DNA of 35,284 bases from Chitinophaga pinensis (GTDB lineage: Bacteria > Pseudomonadota > Gammaproteobacteria > Burkholderiales > SG8-41): positions 1 to 35,284 of the forward strand of contig CALQCM020000047.1 of assembly GCA_943329075.2 (NCBI GenBank), read 5' to 3'. Below, piece after piece: positions 15,572 through 23,011 of the stretch (within the stretch, counting starts at the first letter, position 1; every line of letters begins with the position of its first letter). Below the pieces are notes generated by a model, which ran no database searches, was not told the DNA's origin, and saw nothing but the letters and a program-made list of their open reading frames with translations. A program made the position numbers and the translations under genes.

Positions 15572-16096
15572 TTACTTGGCGGCGGGTTTGCGCCCGCCGC
15601 CCGCCTTGCAGGCCGCGGGGTCGGCCTTGCATTCTTCACGCCGTTTTTCCAACTGCGCTTTCATTTCTTCGCAGCGTTTCGGATCGGCCTTGCAGCGTTC
15701 TTCGCGACGCGATTTCGCTTCGGCACGGCATTTTTCCGGATCGGCTTTGCACTGTTCGCGCCGTTCCTGCATTTTCTTTTTGACTGCTTCGCATTGCTGC
15801 GGATTGGCGCGGCAACGCTCCTCGCGTTTAGCGGCGCGGTCGGCCTGGCATTTCTCCGGATTGGCGCGGCACTCCTCGTGCTGCTTCTGGAATTCCGCCT
15901 TTTTGTTTTCACACTCCTGCGGGTTTTGCTTGCAGCGTTCGCGCCAGCCGCCCTTGTCGCCATCGCGCGACGGTGCGCTCTTGCCCGCCGGCGCGTCGTC
16001 CTTTTTCACCGTGGCGCCGGGCAGGCCCTGTGCTGCGACCGCGGCCATCATTGCGGACAAAAGTGCCGCCAACATAATGCGGTAAGCGTGCTTCAT
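15572..16096 (-). CDS. Exported Cys-repeat protein with 40-residue superrepeat
   Basis: The 174-residue product has a signal peptide (MKHAYRIMLAALLSAMMAAV, cleavage near VAA-QG). A Lys/Ser/Asp linker and then six units of the form C-x6-C with an internal NP or DP follow (CKQNPQEC, CRANPEKC, CRANPQQC, CKADPEKC, CKADPKRC, CKADPAAC). The units are separated by charged Lys/Arg/Glu/Gln helices. Unit starts are spaced 21, 19, 21, 19, 21 residues, so the true period is about 40 residues. The pattern suggests a rod of helical hairpins pinned by disulfides or binding metal. The function is unknown. AAGGA lies about 6 nt before the ATG. It lies in an operon with DUF1800 and DUF1501 genes. Confidence 0.82.
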   Translation of the reverse strand: MKHAYRIMLAALLSAMMAAVAAQGLPGATVKKDDAPAGKSAPSRDGDKGGWRERCKQNPQECENKKAEFQKQHEECRANPEKCQADRAAKREERCRANPQQCEAVKKKMQERREQCKADPEKCRAEAKSRREERCKADPKRCEEMKAQLEKRREECKADPAACKAGGGRKPAAK

Positions 16097-16131
16097 GGCT
16101 TTTCCTTTATGCAAAGAATATGCGCGTCGGC

Positions 16132-16407
16132 TCAACGCCGGCCTTTGTAAAGTTCGCGATTGGCGCGGTCCAGATCGCGGTGCAGATCGCGTCTCTCCTG
16201 TTCCGTCAGGCGACCGTCGCGCGGGCCGCGATCCGGTTGCTGCGGCGCATTGCGAAAATCGCGCTGCGGCTGCCGCTGAAAGCGATCCTGCTGATGGCGC
16301 TGCATTTGCGCATGAACAAAGCCATGGCGCCCGTCATTGGCCGACGCCGGCGCAGACACCGCCGCCGCCATCGCCGTCATCACCATCACCACAAACAGGT
16401 TTCGCAT
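16132..16407 (-). CDS. Small exported Arg/Gln/His-rich protein
   Basis: The 91-residue precursor has a clear signal peptide (MRNLFVVMVMTAMAAAV, cleavage near ASA-ND). A 68-residue mature part is rich in Gln, Arg, His and Asp and ends in a charged helix LTEQERRDLHRDLDRANREL. The ATG at 16407 was chosen because GGGAGGA precedes it at proper spacing and because it starts the signal peptide. The tail resembles small periplasmic proteins of betaproteobacteria annotated only as hypothetical. It is the first gene of the minus-strand operon leading to DUF1800/DUF1501 and is divergent from ompR. No function can be assigned. Confidence 0.75.
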   Translation of the reverse strand: MRNLFVVMVMTAMAAAVSAPASANDGRHGFVHAQMQRHQQDRFQRQPQRDFRNAPQQPDRGPRDGRLTEQERRDLHRDLDRANRELYKGRR

Positions 16408-16459
16408 GCGTCCTCCCTCACGACTCAAAACGGCGCCGCCCGGCGGCACCGCTACGATC

Positions 16460-16465
16460 ATTATA
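16460..16465 (-). promoter_or_regulatory. Candidate -10 box for the DUF1800/DUF1501 operon
   Basis: A perfect TATAAT on the minus strand lies 52 nt before the ATG at 16407, giving a leader of about 45 nt. No good -35 hexamer is seen at 16-18 bp, so an activator may be needed. Confidence 0.45.
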
Positions 16466-16683
16466 GAGACGCGTCACGCTGGCATGCTCGCGCGCAGACG
16501 CGCCGGCCGGCATCGGTGCCCGCCACGCGATCACTGCAAGAACATTTTGCATACCGGCTCCTGTCGCGGCAACCGCCGCATTCATCCGAAACGCGTACCA
16601 CGAGTGTGCTAACGAAAGGCAATCTCGCGCGTTGACGAATACTACGCCCGCAACACACGAATGCCGGGGCCCCGCGGGCGCTC

Positions 16684-16706
16684 TTTTGTAACAAAATGTT
16701 TCTCCG
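16684..16706. promoter_or_regulatory. Palindrome and OmpR-like half-sites upstream of ompR
   Basis: TTTTGT, A, ACAAAA forms a perfect 13-bp inverted repeat (16684-16696). TGTAACAAAA followed by TGTTTC gives two TGT-headed half-sites 10 bp apart, the phasing used by OmpR-type tandem binding. Its position 70-90 bp upstream of the ompR start suggests autoregulation. This is inferred from sequence only. Confidence 0.35.
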
Positions 16707-16773
16707 CGGCACCGATTAACAATCACTTACAAAACAGTGGCATTGGTAAAACGAAATGGCTAGGATGGCGCAC

Positions 16774-17496
16774 ATGGGAGATACCAAGACACGCATACTC
16801 GTGGTTGACGACGATGCCCGCCTGCGCGAACTGCTGAACCGCTATTTGAGCGAGCAGGGTTACGCCGTGCGCGCCGCGGTCGACGGCAACGACATGAACC
16901 GCTGGCTGGCGCGCGAGCGCTACGGCCTGATGGTGCTCGATCTGATGATGCCGGGCGAAGACGGCCTGTCGATCTGCCGCCGCCTGCGCGGCCTCGGCGA
17001 CAAAATCCCGATCATCATGCTGACCGCCAAGGGCGACGATGTCGACCGCATCGTCGGCCTTGAAGTCGGCGCCGACGATTACCTGCCCAAACCCTTCAAC
17101 CCGCGCGAACTCGTCGCGCGCATCCAGGCCGTGCTGCGCCGCGCCCCCGAGACACAACCGCCGGGCGCGCCGACGAGCGAACAGCAGACCGTCGCCTTCG
17201 GCGAATTCAGCCTCAATCTCGCCGCGCGCAGCCTCACGCGCGCAGGCCAGGCGGTGGCACTGACCACCGGTGAATTCGCCCTGCTCAAGGTGCTGGTGCA
17301 ACATGCACGCTCACCGCTGTCGCGCGACAAGCTGACCGAACTGGCGCGCGGCCGCGAATTCGGCGCCTTCGACCGCGCCATCGACGTGCAAATCTCGCGC
17401 CTGCGGAAATTAATCGAGGCGGACCCCGCCAAACCCGCCTTCATCCAGACGGTGTGGGGTTTCGGTTACGTTTTCGTGCCTGACGGCGCGAATTAA
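16774..17496 (+). CDS. ompR: OmpR-type DNA-binding response regulator
   Basis: The 240-residue response regulator has an N-terminal receiver domain: ILVVDDD acidic pocket, phosphoacceptor Asp56 in LMVLDLMMPGEDG, LTAKG, and Lys in LPKPFNPREL. A C-terminal OmpR/PhoB winged helix follows (LTTGEFALLKVLV, SRDKLTELARGREF, DVQISRLRKLIE, VWGFGYVFVPDG). The text is very close to enterobacterial OmpR (RYLSEQGY, GLSICRRLR, RIVGLEVGADDY). It controls envelope/osmotic genes in known systems. The ATG at 16774 was selected because AGGA lies 8 nt before it. In-frame ATGs at 16756 and 16765 lack a usable site. It is followed by envZ after 24 nt. Confidence 0.93.
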   Translation: MGDTKTRILVVDDDARLRELLNRYLSEQGYAVRAAVDGNDMNRWLARERYGLMVLDLMMPGEDGLSICRRLRGLGDKIPIIMLTAKGDDVDRIVGLEVGADDYLPKPFNPRELVARIQAVLRRAPETQPPGAPTSEQQTVAFGEFSLNLAARSLTRAGQAVALTTGEFALLKVLVQHARSPLSRDKLTELARGREFGAFDRAIDVQISRLRKLIEADPAKPAFIQTVWGFGYVFVPDGAN

Positions 17497-17520
17497 ATTC
17501 GTATCGCGCCCGGCACGCTG

Positions 17521-18825
17521 TTGAAACTCGTCCCGCAAAGCCTGTTGTGGCGCACGATGCTGCTGCTGGCGCTGCTGCTGGTGGCCGGCAATTTCGCCTG
17601 GCTGCAGATCTTCCGTGTCTTTGAACGCGAACCGCGCGCGGCGCAGGTGGCGCAGCAGATCTCAAGCGTCGTCAACCTGACGCGCTCGGCGCTGATCACC
17701 GCCAATCCGGCCAAACGTTTCGACCTGCTGCGCGACCTCTCCGAACAGGAGGGCATCCATGTGCATGCCGATGCGCCCGACGAGCCGGTTGAACCATTGC
17801 CAGACCGCCCGTTCGTGCGTTTGCTGACGGTGGAATTGCAACGCCGCCTCGGCGACGGAACGCGTCTGCTCGCCTCGATCAACGGCGCGCACGACGTGTG
17901 GATCAATTTTGAAATCGACGACATCGAATACTGGGTGAGCCTGCCGCGCGAAAGCGTCGAGCGCACCGAACAGCTGCGCTGGCTGGGCTGGGGCCTGTTG
18001 GTCCTCGGACTGTCGGTGGCGGGCGCATTTTTGATCGTTGCGCGCATTAACCGGCCGCTGCGCGAACTGACGCGCGCCGCGGCAGCAATCGGACGCGGCC
18101 AGTCGCCCGAACCGGTCAGCGAAACGGGGCCGCGCGAAATCCGCACACTCTCCAGCGCCTTCAACCAGATGTCTGCCGACCTCAAACGTCTCGACGAAGA
18201 CCGCGCCCTGCTGCTCGCCGGTGTCTCGCACGATCTGCGCACACCGCTGGCGCGCATCCGCCTCGGCCTTGAAATGCTCGGCGACAAATCCGATCCCTCG
18301 CTGATGGAAGGCATGGTGCAGGACATTGCCGACATCGACGCGGTGATCAACCAGTTTCTCGATTTCGCGCGCATCAGCGGCGAACAAAGCGCGGCGACCG
18401 CCTGCAATCCCGATGACATCGTCAACGACGTGGTCGAGCGCTACAAACGCCAGTCAGTCGATGTCAGCGCGCGCTGCGGCGGCCTGCCGCCCATGCCGAT
18501 GAAGTCGCTGGCCATCCAGCGCCTGCTGACCAATCTGATCGACAACGCGCTGCGCCACGGCGGCCCGCAGGTGGAAATCGAAACTTCATTGCACGGCACC
18601 CACGCGCGCCTGTCGGTGTTCGACCGCGGGCCGGGCATCCCGGCCGCCGACGCCGAACGCATGCTGCAACCGTTCACACGGCTCAACGCCGCGCGCAGCA
18701 CCAGCGGTTCCGGACTGGGCCTTGCCATCGTCGACCGCATTGCGAAAATGCATCACGGCAGCGTGCAGCTGCTGCCACGCGCGGGCGGCGGGCTCGAAGC
18801 GCGCGTCGAGTTGCCGGCAGGTTAG
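17521..18825 (+). CDS. envZ: EnvZ-type membrane sensor histidine kinase
   Basis: The 434-residue sensor kinase has TM1 at about 8-31, a periplasmic segment of about 120 residues, TM2 at about 154-175, a HAMP linker (INRPLRELTRAAAAIGRG), and the H-box GVSHDLRTPLARIRLGLEML with His237. The N-box is LLTNLIDNALRHGG, with G-boxes DRGPGIP and GSGLGLAIV. It should phosphorylate and dephosphorylate the OmpR-type regulator encoded just upstream. The start is a TTG, because MKLVPQSLLWRT is the form expected for betaproteobacterial EnvZ. The next ATG (17557) would cut into TM1. It ends before a hairpin shared with the convergent cNMP-binding gene. Confidence 0.92.
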   Translation: MKLVPQSLLWRTMLLLALLLVAGNFAWLQIFRVFEREPRAAQVAQQISSVVNLTRSALITANPAKRFDLLRDLSEQEGIHVHADAPDEPVEPLPDRPFVRLLTVELQRRLGDGTRLLASINGAHDVWINFEIDDIEYWVSLPRESVERTEQLRWLGWGLLVLGLSVAGAFLIVARINRPLRELTRAAAAIGRGQSPEPVSETGPREIRTLSSAFNQMSADLKRLDEDRALLLAGVSHDLRTPLARIRLGLEMLGDKSDPSLMEGMVQDIADIDAVINQFLDFARISGEQSAATACNPDDIVNDVVERYKRQSVDVSARCGGLPPMPMKSLAIQRLLTNLIDNALRHGGPQVEIETSLHGTHARLSVFDRGPGIPAADAERMLQPFTRLNAARSTSGSGLGLAIVDRIAKMHHGSVQLLPRAGGGLEARVELPAG

Positions 18826-18848
18826 GGAAACGGTAAAGCAGGGGGATA

Positions 18849-18871
18849 AACAAGGGGCGCTCCCCCTTGTT
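18849..18871. terminator. Hairpin between convergent envZ and cNMP-binding gene
   Basis: Perfect 9-bp stem AACAAGGGG/CCCCTTGTT with loop CGCTC, located between two converging genes. Only a short T-run follows on either side, so termination efficiency is uncertain. Confidence 0.7.
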
Positions 18872-18880
18872 CAATATTGC

Positions 18881-19354
18881 TTAGCGGCGGATACGCACCG
18901 TCGTATTGCGCAGGCGCAGCGACAGCACGCGCCCCAGCGCGAACAACAGGTCGCGCGTCAGCCCCGGTTCGCTTTCGGAGAGCAGGCGAAACTGCTCGCC
19001 CGTCAGGCACAGCAGTTCGCCATCGGTCACTGCCCAGACGTTGGCCGAGCGCGGCTGACCGTCGAAAAAGGACTGTTCGCCGATCACGCTGCCGGCGCTG
19101 ATTTTGGCGATCGGGCTGATACTCACGCCATCCATGTAGGTGACGCCGACCTCAAGCGAACCGGCCGCGACAAAATACAATGCATGGTCGGCAACCCCGC
19201 GCTGTATCACCACTTCGCTGGCCTTGAAGCTGCGCGCGCTGGTCACCGCAAACAGCGTGCGCCAGTCTTCCTCGCTCCAATGCGGCAACTGCAGGTCATC
19301 GCCGTTATGGGTCTGCACTTCGCGACTGCGATTGAATACCGCGACGTAGTCCAT
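18881..19354 (-). CDS. Cyclic nucleotide-binding domain protein
   Basis: This 157-residue protein is essentially one cNMP-binding beta-barrel. ALYFVAAGSLEVGV is followed by the phosphate-binding cassette region GSVIGEQSFFDGQPRSANVWA, in which Glu and the PRSA Arg are the expected ligand contacts. A C-terminal helix ends RLRNTTVRIRR. It lacks the helix-turn-helix of Crp/Fnr regulators, so it is not a DNA-binding Crp. It may sense cAMP/cGMP or bind a partner. It is convergent with envZ and divergent from the exported protein at 19446. No pathway is indicated by context. Confidence 0.85.
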   Translation of the reverse strand: MDYVAVFNRSREVQTHNGDDLQLPHWSEEDWRTLFAVTSARSFKASEVVIQRGVADHALYFVAAGSLEVGVTYMDGVSISPIAKISAGSVIGEQSFFDGQPRSANVWAVTDGELLCLTGEQFRLLSESEPGLTRDLLFALGRVLSLRLRNTTVRIRR

Positions 19355-19445
19355 GCATGAACCCGGTGGAAGGCGACGCCCGCCTCGTCAGAGATTATAC
19401 AAACCTGCTAGCATGCCCGCACCGGAAAAATTGGAGGGGCCTCGG

Positions 19446-19886
19446 ATGCAAAAATTCACAACGTATTGCGCCGTCGTGGCGCTGACCGCGACCGCACTGG
19501 CGCCGGCCGCCGCCAACGCACAACAGCAGGTGAACATTTTTTTCCCTTTTGAAAACGCCTCCTGCGCAACCTGGGGCAAGTACGCCGGCAACCGCGCAAT
19601 CCGCCAGCAATACGAATTCTGGATCCTCGGTTTCGTCTCCGGCCACAACTACGCCAACCCGTCGCGCCAGGTGCCGACCGGCAAGTTGCCGGTCGGCGAC
19701 CAGCTCTACGGCTACCTCGACGAGTATTGCCACGACAATCCGAATTCGAGCATGGTCGGCGGCGCCTTTCGCCTGATCGAACAGTTCCGCGAAACGACTG
19801 TCGCGACAAAACCTGCTGTGGTTCCGGCGAAGAAAGAAGCCGCCAAAGCGCCCGCACCTGCATCCGCGCCCGCCCCTGGAAAATAG
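19446..19886 (+). CDS. Small exported protein, Rap1a/HdeA-like
   Basis: The 146-residue product has a signal peptide (MQKFTTYCAVVALTATALAP, cleavage near ANA-QQ). A compact domain with two conserved cysteines follows (SCATWGKYAGNRAI and LDEYCHDNPNSSMVGGAFRLIE), with YEFWILGFVSGHNYAN between them. The layout C-x-W, WxLGFxSGxN, C-x-x-NP resembles a widespread family of small proteobacterial periplasmic proteins, sometimes labelled Rap1a/Tai or HdeA-like. The Ala/Pro/Lys-rich tail looks disordered. The ATG at 19446 was chosen for the signal peptide and for GGAGG upstream. The role is unknown; no type VI secretion effector is adjacent. Confidence 0.75.
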   Translation: MQKFTTYCAVVALTATALAPAAANAQQQVNIFFPFENASCATWGKYAGNRAIRQQYEFWILGFVSGHNYANPSRQVPTGKLPVGDQLYGYLDEYCHDNPNSSMVGGAFRLIEQFRETTVATKPAVVPAKKEAAKAPAPASAPAPGK

Positions 19887-19889
19887 CGT

Positions 19890-20408
19890 TTAACCCGGCG
19901 GCACGCCGCCAAGAGGCCAGCGGTCGAGCAGGCGATACTCGCCGCGCAACGATTCGACCAGCACAAAATCGCGTACCGCCCATTGCAGCGCCGGCTGCGC
20001 GGCGTCACGCGGGGCCTGCGCGTCGCGCAGCAAGGTCACGTGCGGCCGCCACGCGCGGTCTTCGAGACGGAAGTCGTGTGATCGTAACGCGGCTTCCAGC
20101 GCGGCCACCAGACGGGCCAGCGCAGCGGGCACCCGTTGCGGTGCCATCCAGACGATGTGCTGGCGCGACCAGCAACCGGTTTTGTCGAGACACAGTTCAA
20201 ACGCGTCGCCCCGGCAGTCGCGGGCCAGCGCAACGAGTTCCGGCAGGCGCGCACGCGCAACATCGCCGAGAAACGCCAGGGTCATATGCAACTTGCCGGC
20301 GCGGGTGGCACGCCCACCGCACTGCTGTTTTAACGACAATGCGTGTTGATGCAGTGACGCGCGCAGCGCAGTGTCGGGCCACAGCGCGAAGAACAGCCGC
20401 GCCTGCAT
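19890..20408 (-). CDS. thpR: RNA 2',3'-cyclic phosphodiesterase (LigT/ThpR)
   Basis: This 172-residue two-histidine (2H) phosphoesterase begins MQARLFFALWPD. The first catalytic motif HMTLAFLGD has His41 and Thr43, and the second, HVTLLRD, has His123 and Thr125. Length is typical for ThpR/LigT. The enzyme hydrolyses RNA 2',3'-cyclic phosphates to 2'-phosphates. The ATG at 20408 was chosen because the 34-residue upstream extension is Arg-rich with no family resemblance and would run into ispF. It lies 8 bp downstream of ispF in the same orientation, so it is probably in the ispD-ispF transcript. Confidence 0.9.
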   Translation of the reverse strand: MQARLFFALWPDTALRASLHQHALSLKQQCGGRATRAGKLHMTLAFLGDVARARLPELVALARDCRGDAFELCLDKTGCWSRQHIVWMAPQRVPAALARLVAALEAALRSHDFRLEDRAWRPHVTLLRDAQAPRDAAQPALQWAVRDFVLVESLRGEYRLLDRWPLGGVPPG

Positions 20409-20416
20409 CTCACGCG

Positions 20417-20914
20417 TCAGCCGCCGACCTTCGCAGTATCCGCGAGCGGCGCGATCAGGGCGACCGCCTCCGCGGCGATGCCTTCGCCGCGCCCGGTGAA
20501 ACCGAGCCATTCGGTGGTCTTGGCTTTCACGCTGATCACACCCGCGTCGACGCCCAGATCGGCGGCGATGTTGGCAATCATCGCCGCCACATGCGGCGCC
20601 ATGCGCGGTTCCTGCGCGATGATGGTCGAATCCAGATTGACGACCTTCCAGCCGTGTTGCGCCAGCAGCGCTGCGGTCGCACGCAGCAGCTTGCGGCTGT
20701 CGACACCCTTGTATTGCGGATCGCTGTCCGGGAAGTGTTTGCCAATGTCACCCAGTGCGGCGGCGCCGATCAAGGCATCACAAATCGCGTGCAGCAACAC
20801 GTCAGCGTCGGAGTGCCCGTCGAGCCCGCGCGGGTGCGGAATCGTGACGCCGCCGATGATGAGGCGGCGTCCCTCGACCAGTTTATGTGCGTCAAAGCCC
20901 TGCCCGATTCTCAT
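20417..20914 (-). CDS. ispF: 2-C-methyl-D-erythritol 2,4-cyclodiphosphate synthase
   Basis: This 165-residue enzyme of the MEP isoprenoid pathway converts CDP-ME 2-phosphate to ME-cPP with CMP release, as a homotrimer. Metal ligands Asp8 and His10 are in GFDAHKL, followed by [47 protein letters not shown], and [28 protein letters not shown]. All expected motifs are present. The start overlaps the stop of ispD by 4 bp, indicating translational coupling. Confidence 0.96.
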   Translation of the reverse strand: MRIGQGFDAHKLVEGRRLIIGGVTIPHPRGLDGHSDADVLLHAICDALIGAAALGDIGKHFPDSDPQYKGVDSRKLLRATAALLAQHGWKVVNLDSTIIAQEPRMAPHVAAMIANIAADLGVDAGVISVKAKTTEWLGFTGRGEGIAAEAVALIAPLADTAKVGG

Positions 20915-21609
20915 TTTTTCTCCATGCTGTTCAGAATCAACGCCGCCAGTTCGAGGTCGTGAGGATAGGTGACCTTGAGATTGCGCGTGTCGCCGTTCAC
21001 CAGCCGCGGCCGCTGGCCGAGGTGTTCGATCGCGCTCGCTTCATCGGTCGCCAATGCCGGATCGAAGGCGCGCAACGCTTCGAGCAGCGCGCGGTAACGG
21101 AACATCTGCGGCGTCTGCGCCTGCCACAGCGATTCGCGCGGCTCGGTCTGCATGACCAGGCCCGCGGCATCGGCACGCTTGAGGGTATCGACCACCGGCA
21201 GCGCCAGCAGGCCGCCCACCGCATCATTGCGCAGCGTGTCGATCAAGCGCTGCAATGCGTCGGCCGGCAGACAAGGGCGCACCGCATCGTGCACCAGCAT
21301 CCAGTCGTCGGCTGCGAGCAGGTCGCGCACCGCAAGCAAACCGTTGAACACACTGACCGCGCGCGCGGCACCGCCGCAATACAAAGGCTCGATGCGGTCG
21401 GCGAACGGCTGCCAGTCCTGCTGCGCGAAAAAACGGTCGCCCGCCGCCAGCACCACGAACACGCGTTCGATCTCCGCACACGCGCAGAGTTGCTTCAGCG
21501 TGTGATAGAGCAGCGGCCGGCCCGCCAGCGCAAGATATTGCTTGGGCAGCGCGGCGCCCATGCGCGCGCCGCTACCGGCGGCCGGAACGAGTGCGAAGAA
21601 TTTTTGCAT
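20911..21609 (-). CDS. ispD: 2-C-methyl-D-erythritol 4-phosphate cytidylyltransferase
   Basis: This 232-residue enzyme transfers CMP from CTP to MEP in the non-mevalonate isoprenoid pathway. The nucleotide loop is [21 protein letters not shown], with the Arg and Lys that bind [25 protein letters not shown] and the substrate loop AQTPQMFRY, ending [17 protein letters not shown], are family-typical. The ATG at 21609 is at the normal position. It is the first gene of the ispD-ispF-thpR set. The 421-bp gap upstream of it marks the edge between core genes and the accessory catabolic region. Confidence 0.96.
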   Translation of the reverse strand: MQKFFALVPAAGSGARMGAALPKQYLALAGRPLLYHTLKQLCACAEIERVFVVLAAGDRFFAQQDWQPFADRIEPLYCGGAARAVSVFNGLLAVRDLLAADDWMLVHDAVRPCLPADALQRLIDTLRNDAVGGLLALPVVDTLKRADAAGLVMQTEPRESLWQAQTPQMFRYRALLEALRAFDPALATDEASAIEHLGQRPRLVNGDTRNLKVTYPHDLELAALILNSMEKK

Positions 21610-22030
21610 ATGGTTTTACCGGCAACGATTGTACCAGCAACACTATGTCGTTCTGCGACGTAAAGTAACCCACGGGAACCAACGGGAACAAATTCCTGCT
21701 GCACGAGGGAGATCGGCCACCACCCCGGCCGCTTCCGTTTACGTGGATTCCGGTTAATGTCCCCCGGCCAGCACCCTTGAGCGGTCACGCCGTGCAACCA
21801 GTCGCGCAGTAAGTCCAGGAACCCAGCGCAGACACGTCAGCGATTGAGCGGTAATGGCACTGCAGATGACTGCGACGTGGAATCGCGACCGGCAGTTGTC
21901 GACCCGAAGGCGTCACTCGGTCTGCCCAATAGCAGTCATTGCCGATAGATCACGAACTCCTTCTAAAACCAGAACATTACGGTCAACTTGGCGAGCAATT
22001 AGCCATTCAGGTCATCGCGGGAATATTCCT
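21610..22030. other. Intergenic stretch between ispD and accessory region, no gene seen
   Basis: These 421 bp contain no reading frame with family resemblance or good ribosome binding site. Short frames here are unconvincing. It must include the ispD promoter, but no clear -10/-35 pair was found. Composition shifts toward AT across this gap, consistent with a junction. Confidence 0.6.
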
Positions 22031-23011
22031 TCAGGGATCTAATCGTATCCCGGTGCGCTGAAGAAATTTTTGCCAGTAAGCTAGTTCTCCCGTGATAAAG
22101 CTAGAGTACTTTTCCGGCGGCATGACGAATTCCTGCAATTCGAGCGAGCGCAAGCGCGCCTTGAAATCGGAAGCTTGCATGGCGAGACGAACTTCTGCAT
22201 CCAGTCTGCGGATTACCTCCCTAGGCATGGCGGGCGGTCCAAATATCCCCCACCACGCATAAAGATTCATATCCTTAATCCCGCTTTCCTCAAATGTCGG
22301 CACGTCCGGCAGCGCCTCAACCCGCGAATCACCGGTGACCGCGAGCGGCCGAAAGCGGCCAGCACGCACGTTCGCCATTGCCGCAGCTGGCGTGTCCGTC
22401 ATAAATACAACCTCGCCGCGCAGAACGTCGGTATGCGACTGGCCGCTGCCCTTATAGGCGATATGAGTCGCCTTGGCATTCGAGTTGAGGAGAAACGCCT
22501 CGGTCACGAGATGGCCAATTGTTCCAGCACCGTTGCTGGCAAAAGGAATCGGTTTCGACTTGATCATCGAAATGAGTTCACCAATCGATTTCGGATTGCC
22601 AGGCAGATTGGCCGTCAGCATGAGCATGCTGGTGCGTGCGAAGTAGGACACTGGCGTAAAGTCTTTGTCCGCACGGTAAACTGCGGTCTGCGGACTTAGC
22701 AGCGGGTAAGTCACCAGTGTCGCATTCGTCGCCAGTGTCAACGTATAGCCGTCGGGGCTTGAGTGCGCAACGAGGTCGGTGCCCATGGCACCACTAGCCC
22801 CCGGCCGGTTGTCAATGACGACTGACTGCGCTAACTGCTGCGAAAGCTTCTGCGCGAGAACACGCCCGAGCACGTCGCTGCCGGTGCCGGGCCCAAAGGG
22901 CACGATCATCCGGATCGGGCGCGCCGGGTAATCCGTCGCGTACGCCGGCTGCGCCAACCACATCGCGATTGCAAGGAGCGGGAGACGCCCCGCTGCCCTG
23001 ATCCCGTTCAT
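22031..23011 (-). CDS. Bug/TctC family periplasmic solute-binding protein
   Basis: The 326-residue protein has a signal peptide (MNGIRAAGRLPLLAIAMWLA, cleavage near AYA-TD) and the Bug hallmarks YPARPIRMIVPFGPGTGSD, IDNRPGASGAMG, SPDGYTL and FASNGAGTIGHL. The ATG at 23011 shares one base with the stop of the upstream M20 gene (TGATG) and has a GGGGG-type ribosome binding site, so it replaces a longer in-frame start that would overlap that gene by more than 200 bp. It probably binds the acid or amide substrate of the AtuA/M20 operon. No TctA/TctB genes are nearby. Confidence 0.92.
   Translation of the reverse strand: MNGIRAAGRLPLLAIAMWLAQPAYATDYPARPIRMIVPFGPGTGSDVLGRVLAQKLSQQLAQSVVIDNRPGASGAMGTDLVAHSSPDGYTLTLATNATLVTYPLLSPQTAVYRADKDFTPVSYFARTSMLMLTANLPGNPKSIGELISMIKSKPIPFASNGAGTIGHLVTEAFLLNSNAKATHIAYKGSGQSHTDVLRGEVVFMTDTPAAAMANVRAGRFRPLAVTGDSRVEALPDVPTFEESGIKDMNLYAWWGIFGPPAMPREVIRRLDAEVRLAMQASDFKARLRSLELQEFVMPPEKYSSFITGELAYWQKFLQRTGIRLDP

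Larger units (their letters stand above)
16408..16773. other. Divergent regulatory region between the small exported protein gene and ompR
   Basis: This 366-bp stretch holds no supportable gene. It contains a TATAAT -10 candidate on the minus strand and, close to ompR, a TTTTGT-A-ACAAAA palindrome. A GC-rich short hairpin (GGGGCCCC) lies near 16664-16676. Nothing else is recognised. Confidence 0.6.

Noticed and set aside
13829..16150. A very long open frame (773 codons) on the plus strand
   Set aside because: It is antisense to well-supported DUF1501, DUF1800 and Cys-repeat genes, is Arg/His/Gln-rich with no family resemblance, and is explained by codon bias of the GC-rich genes on the other strand.
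19446..19886. Type VI immunity protein (Rap1a/Tai) assignment
   Set aside because: The Cys/Trp pattern is only loosely similar, and no cognate effector or secretion genes are adjacent, so only a structural resemblance is reported.
21854..22042. Short plus-strand frame in the gap after ispD
   Set aside because: It has no ribosome binding site, no recognisable family, and it runs into the 3' end of the Bug gene on the other strand.
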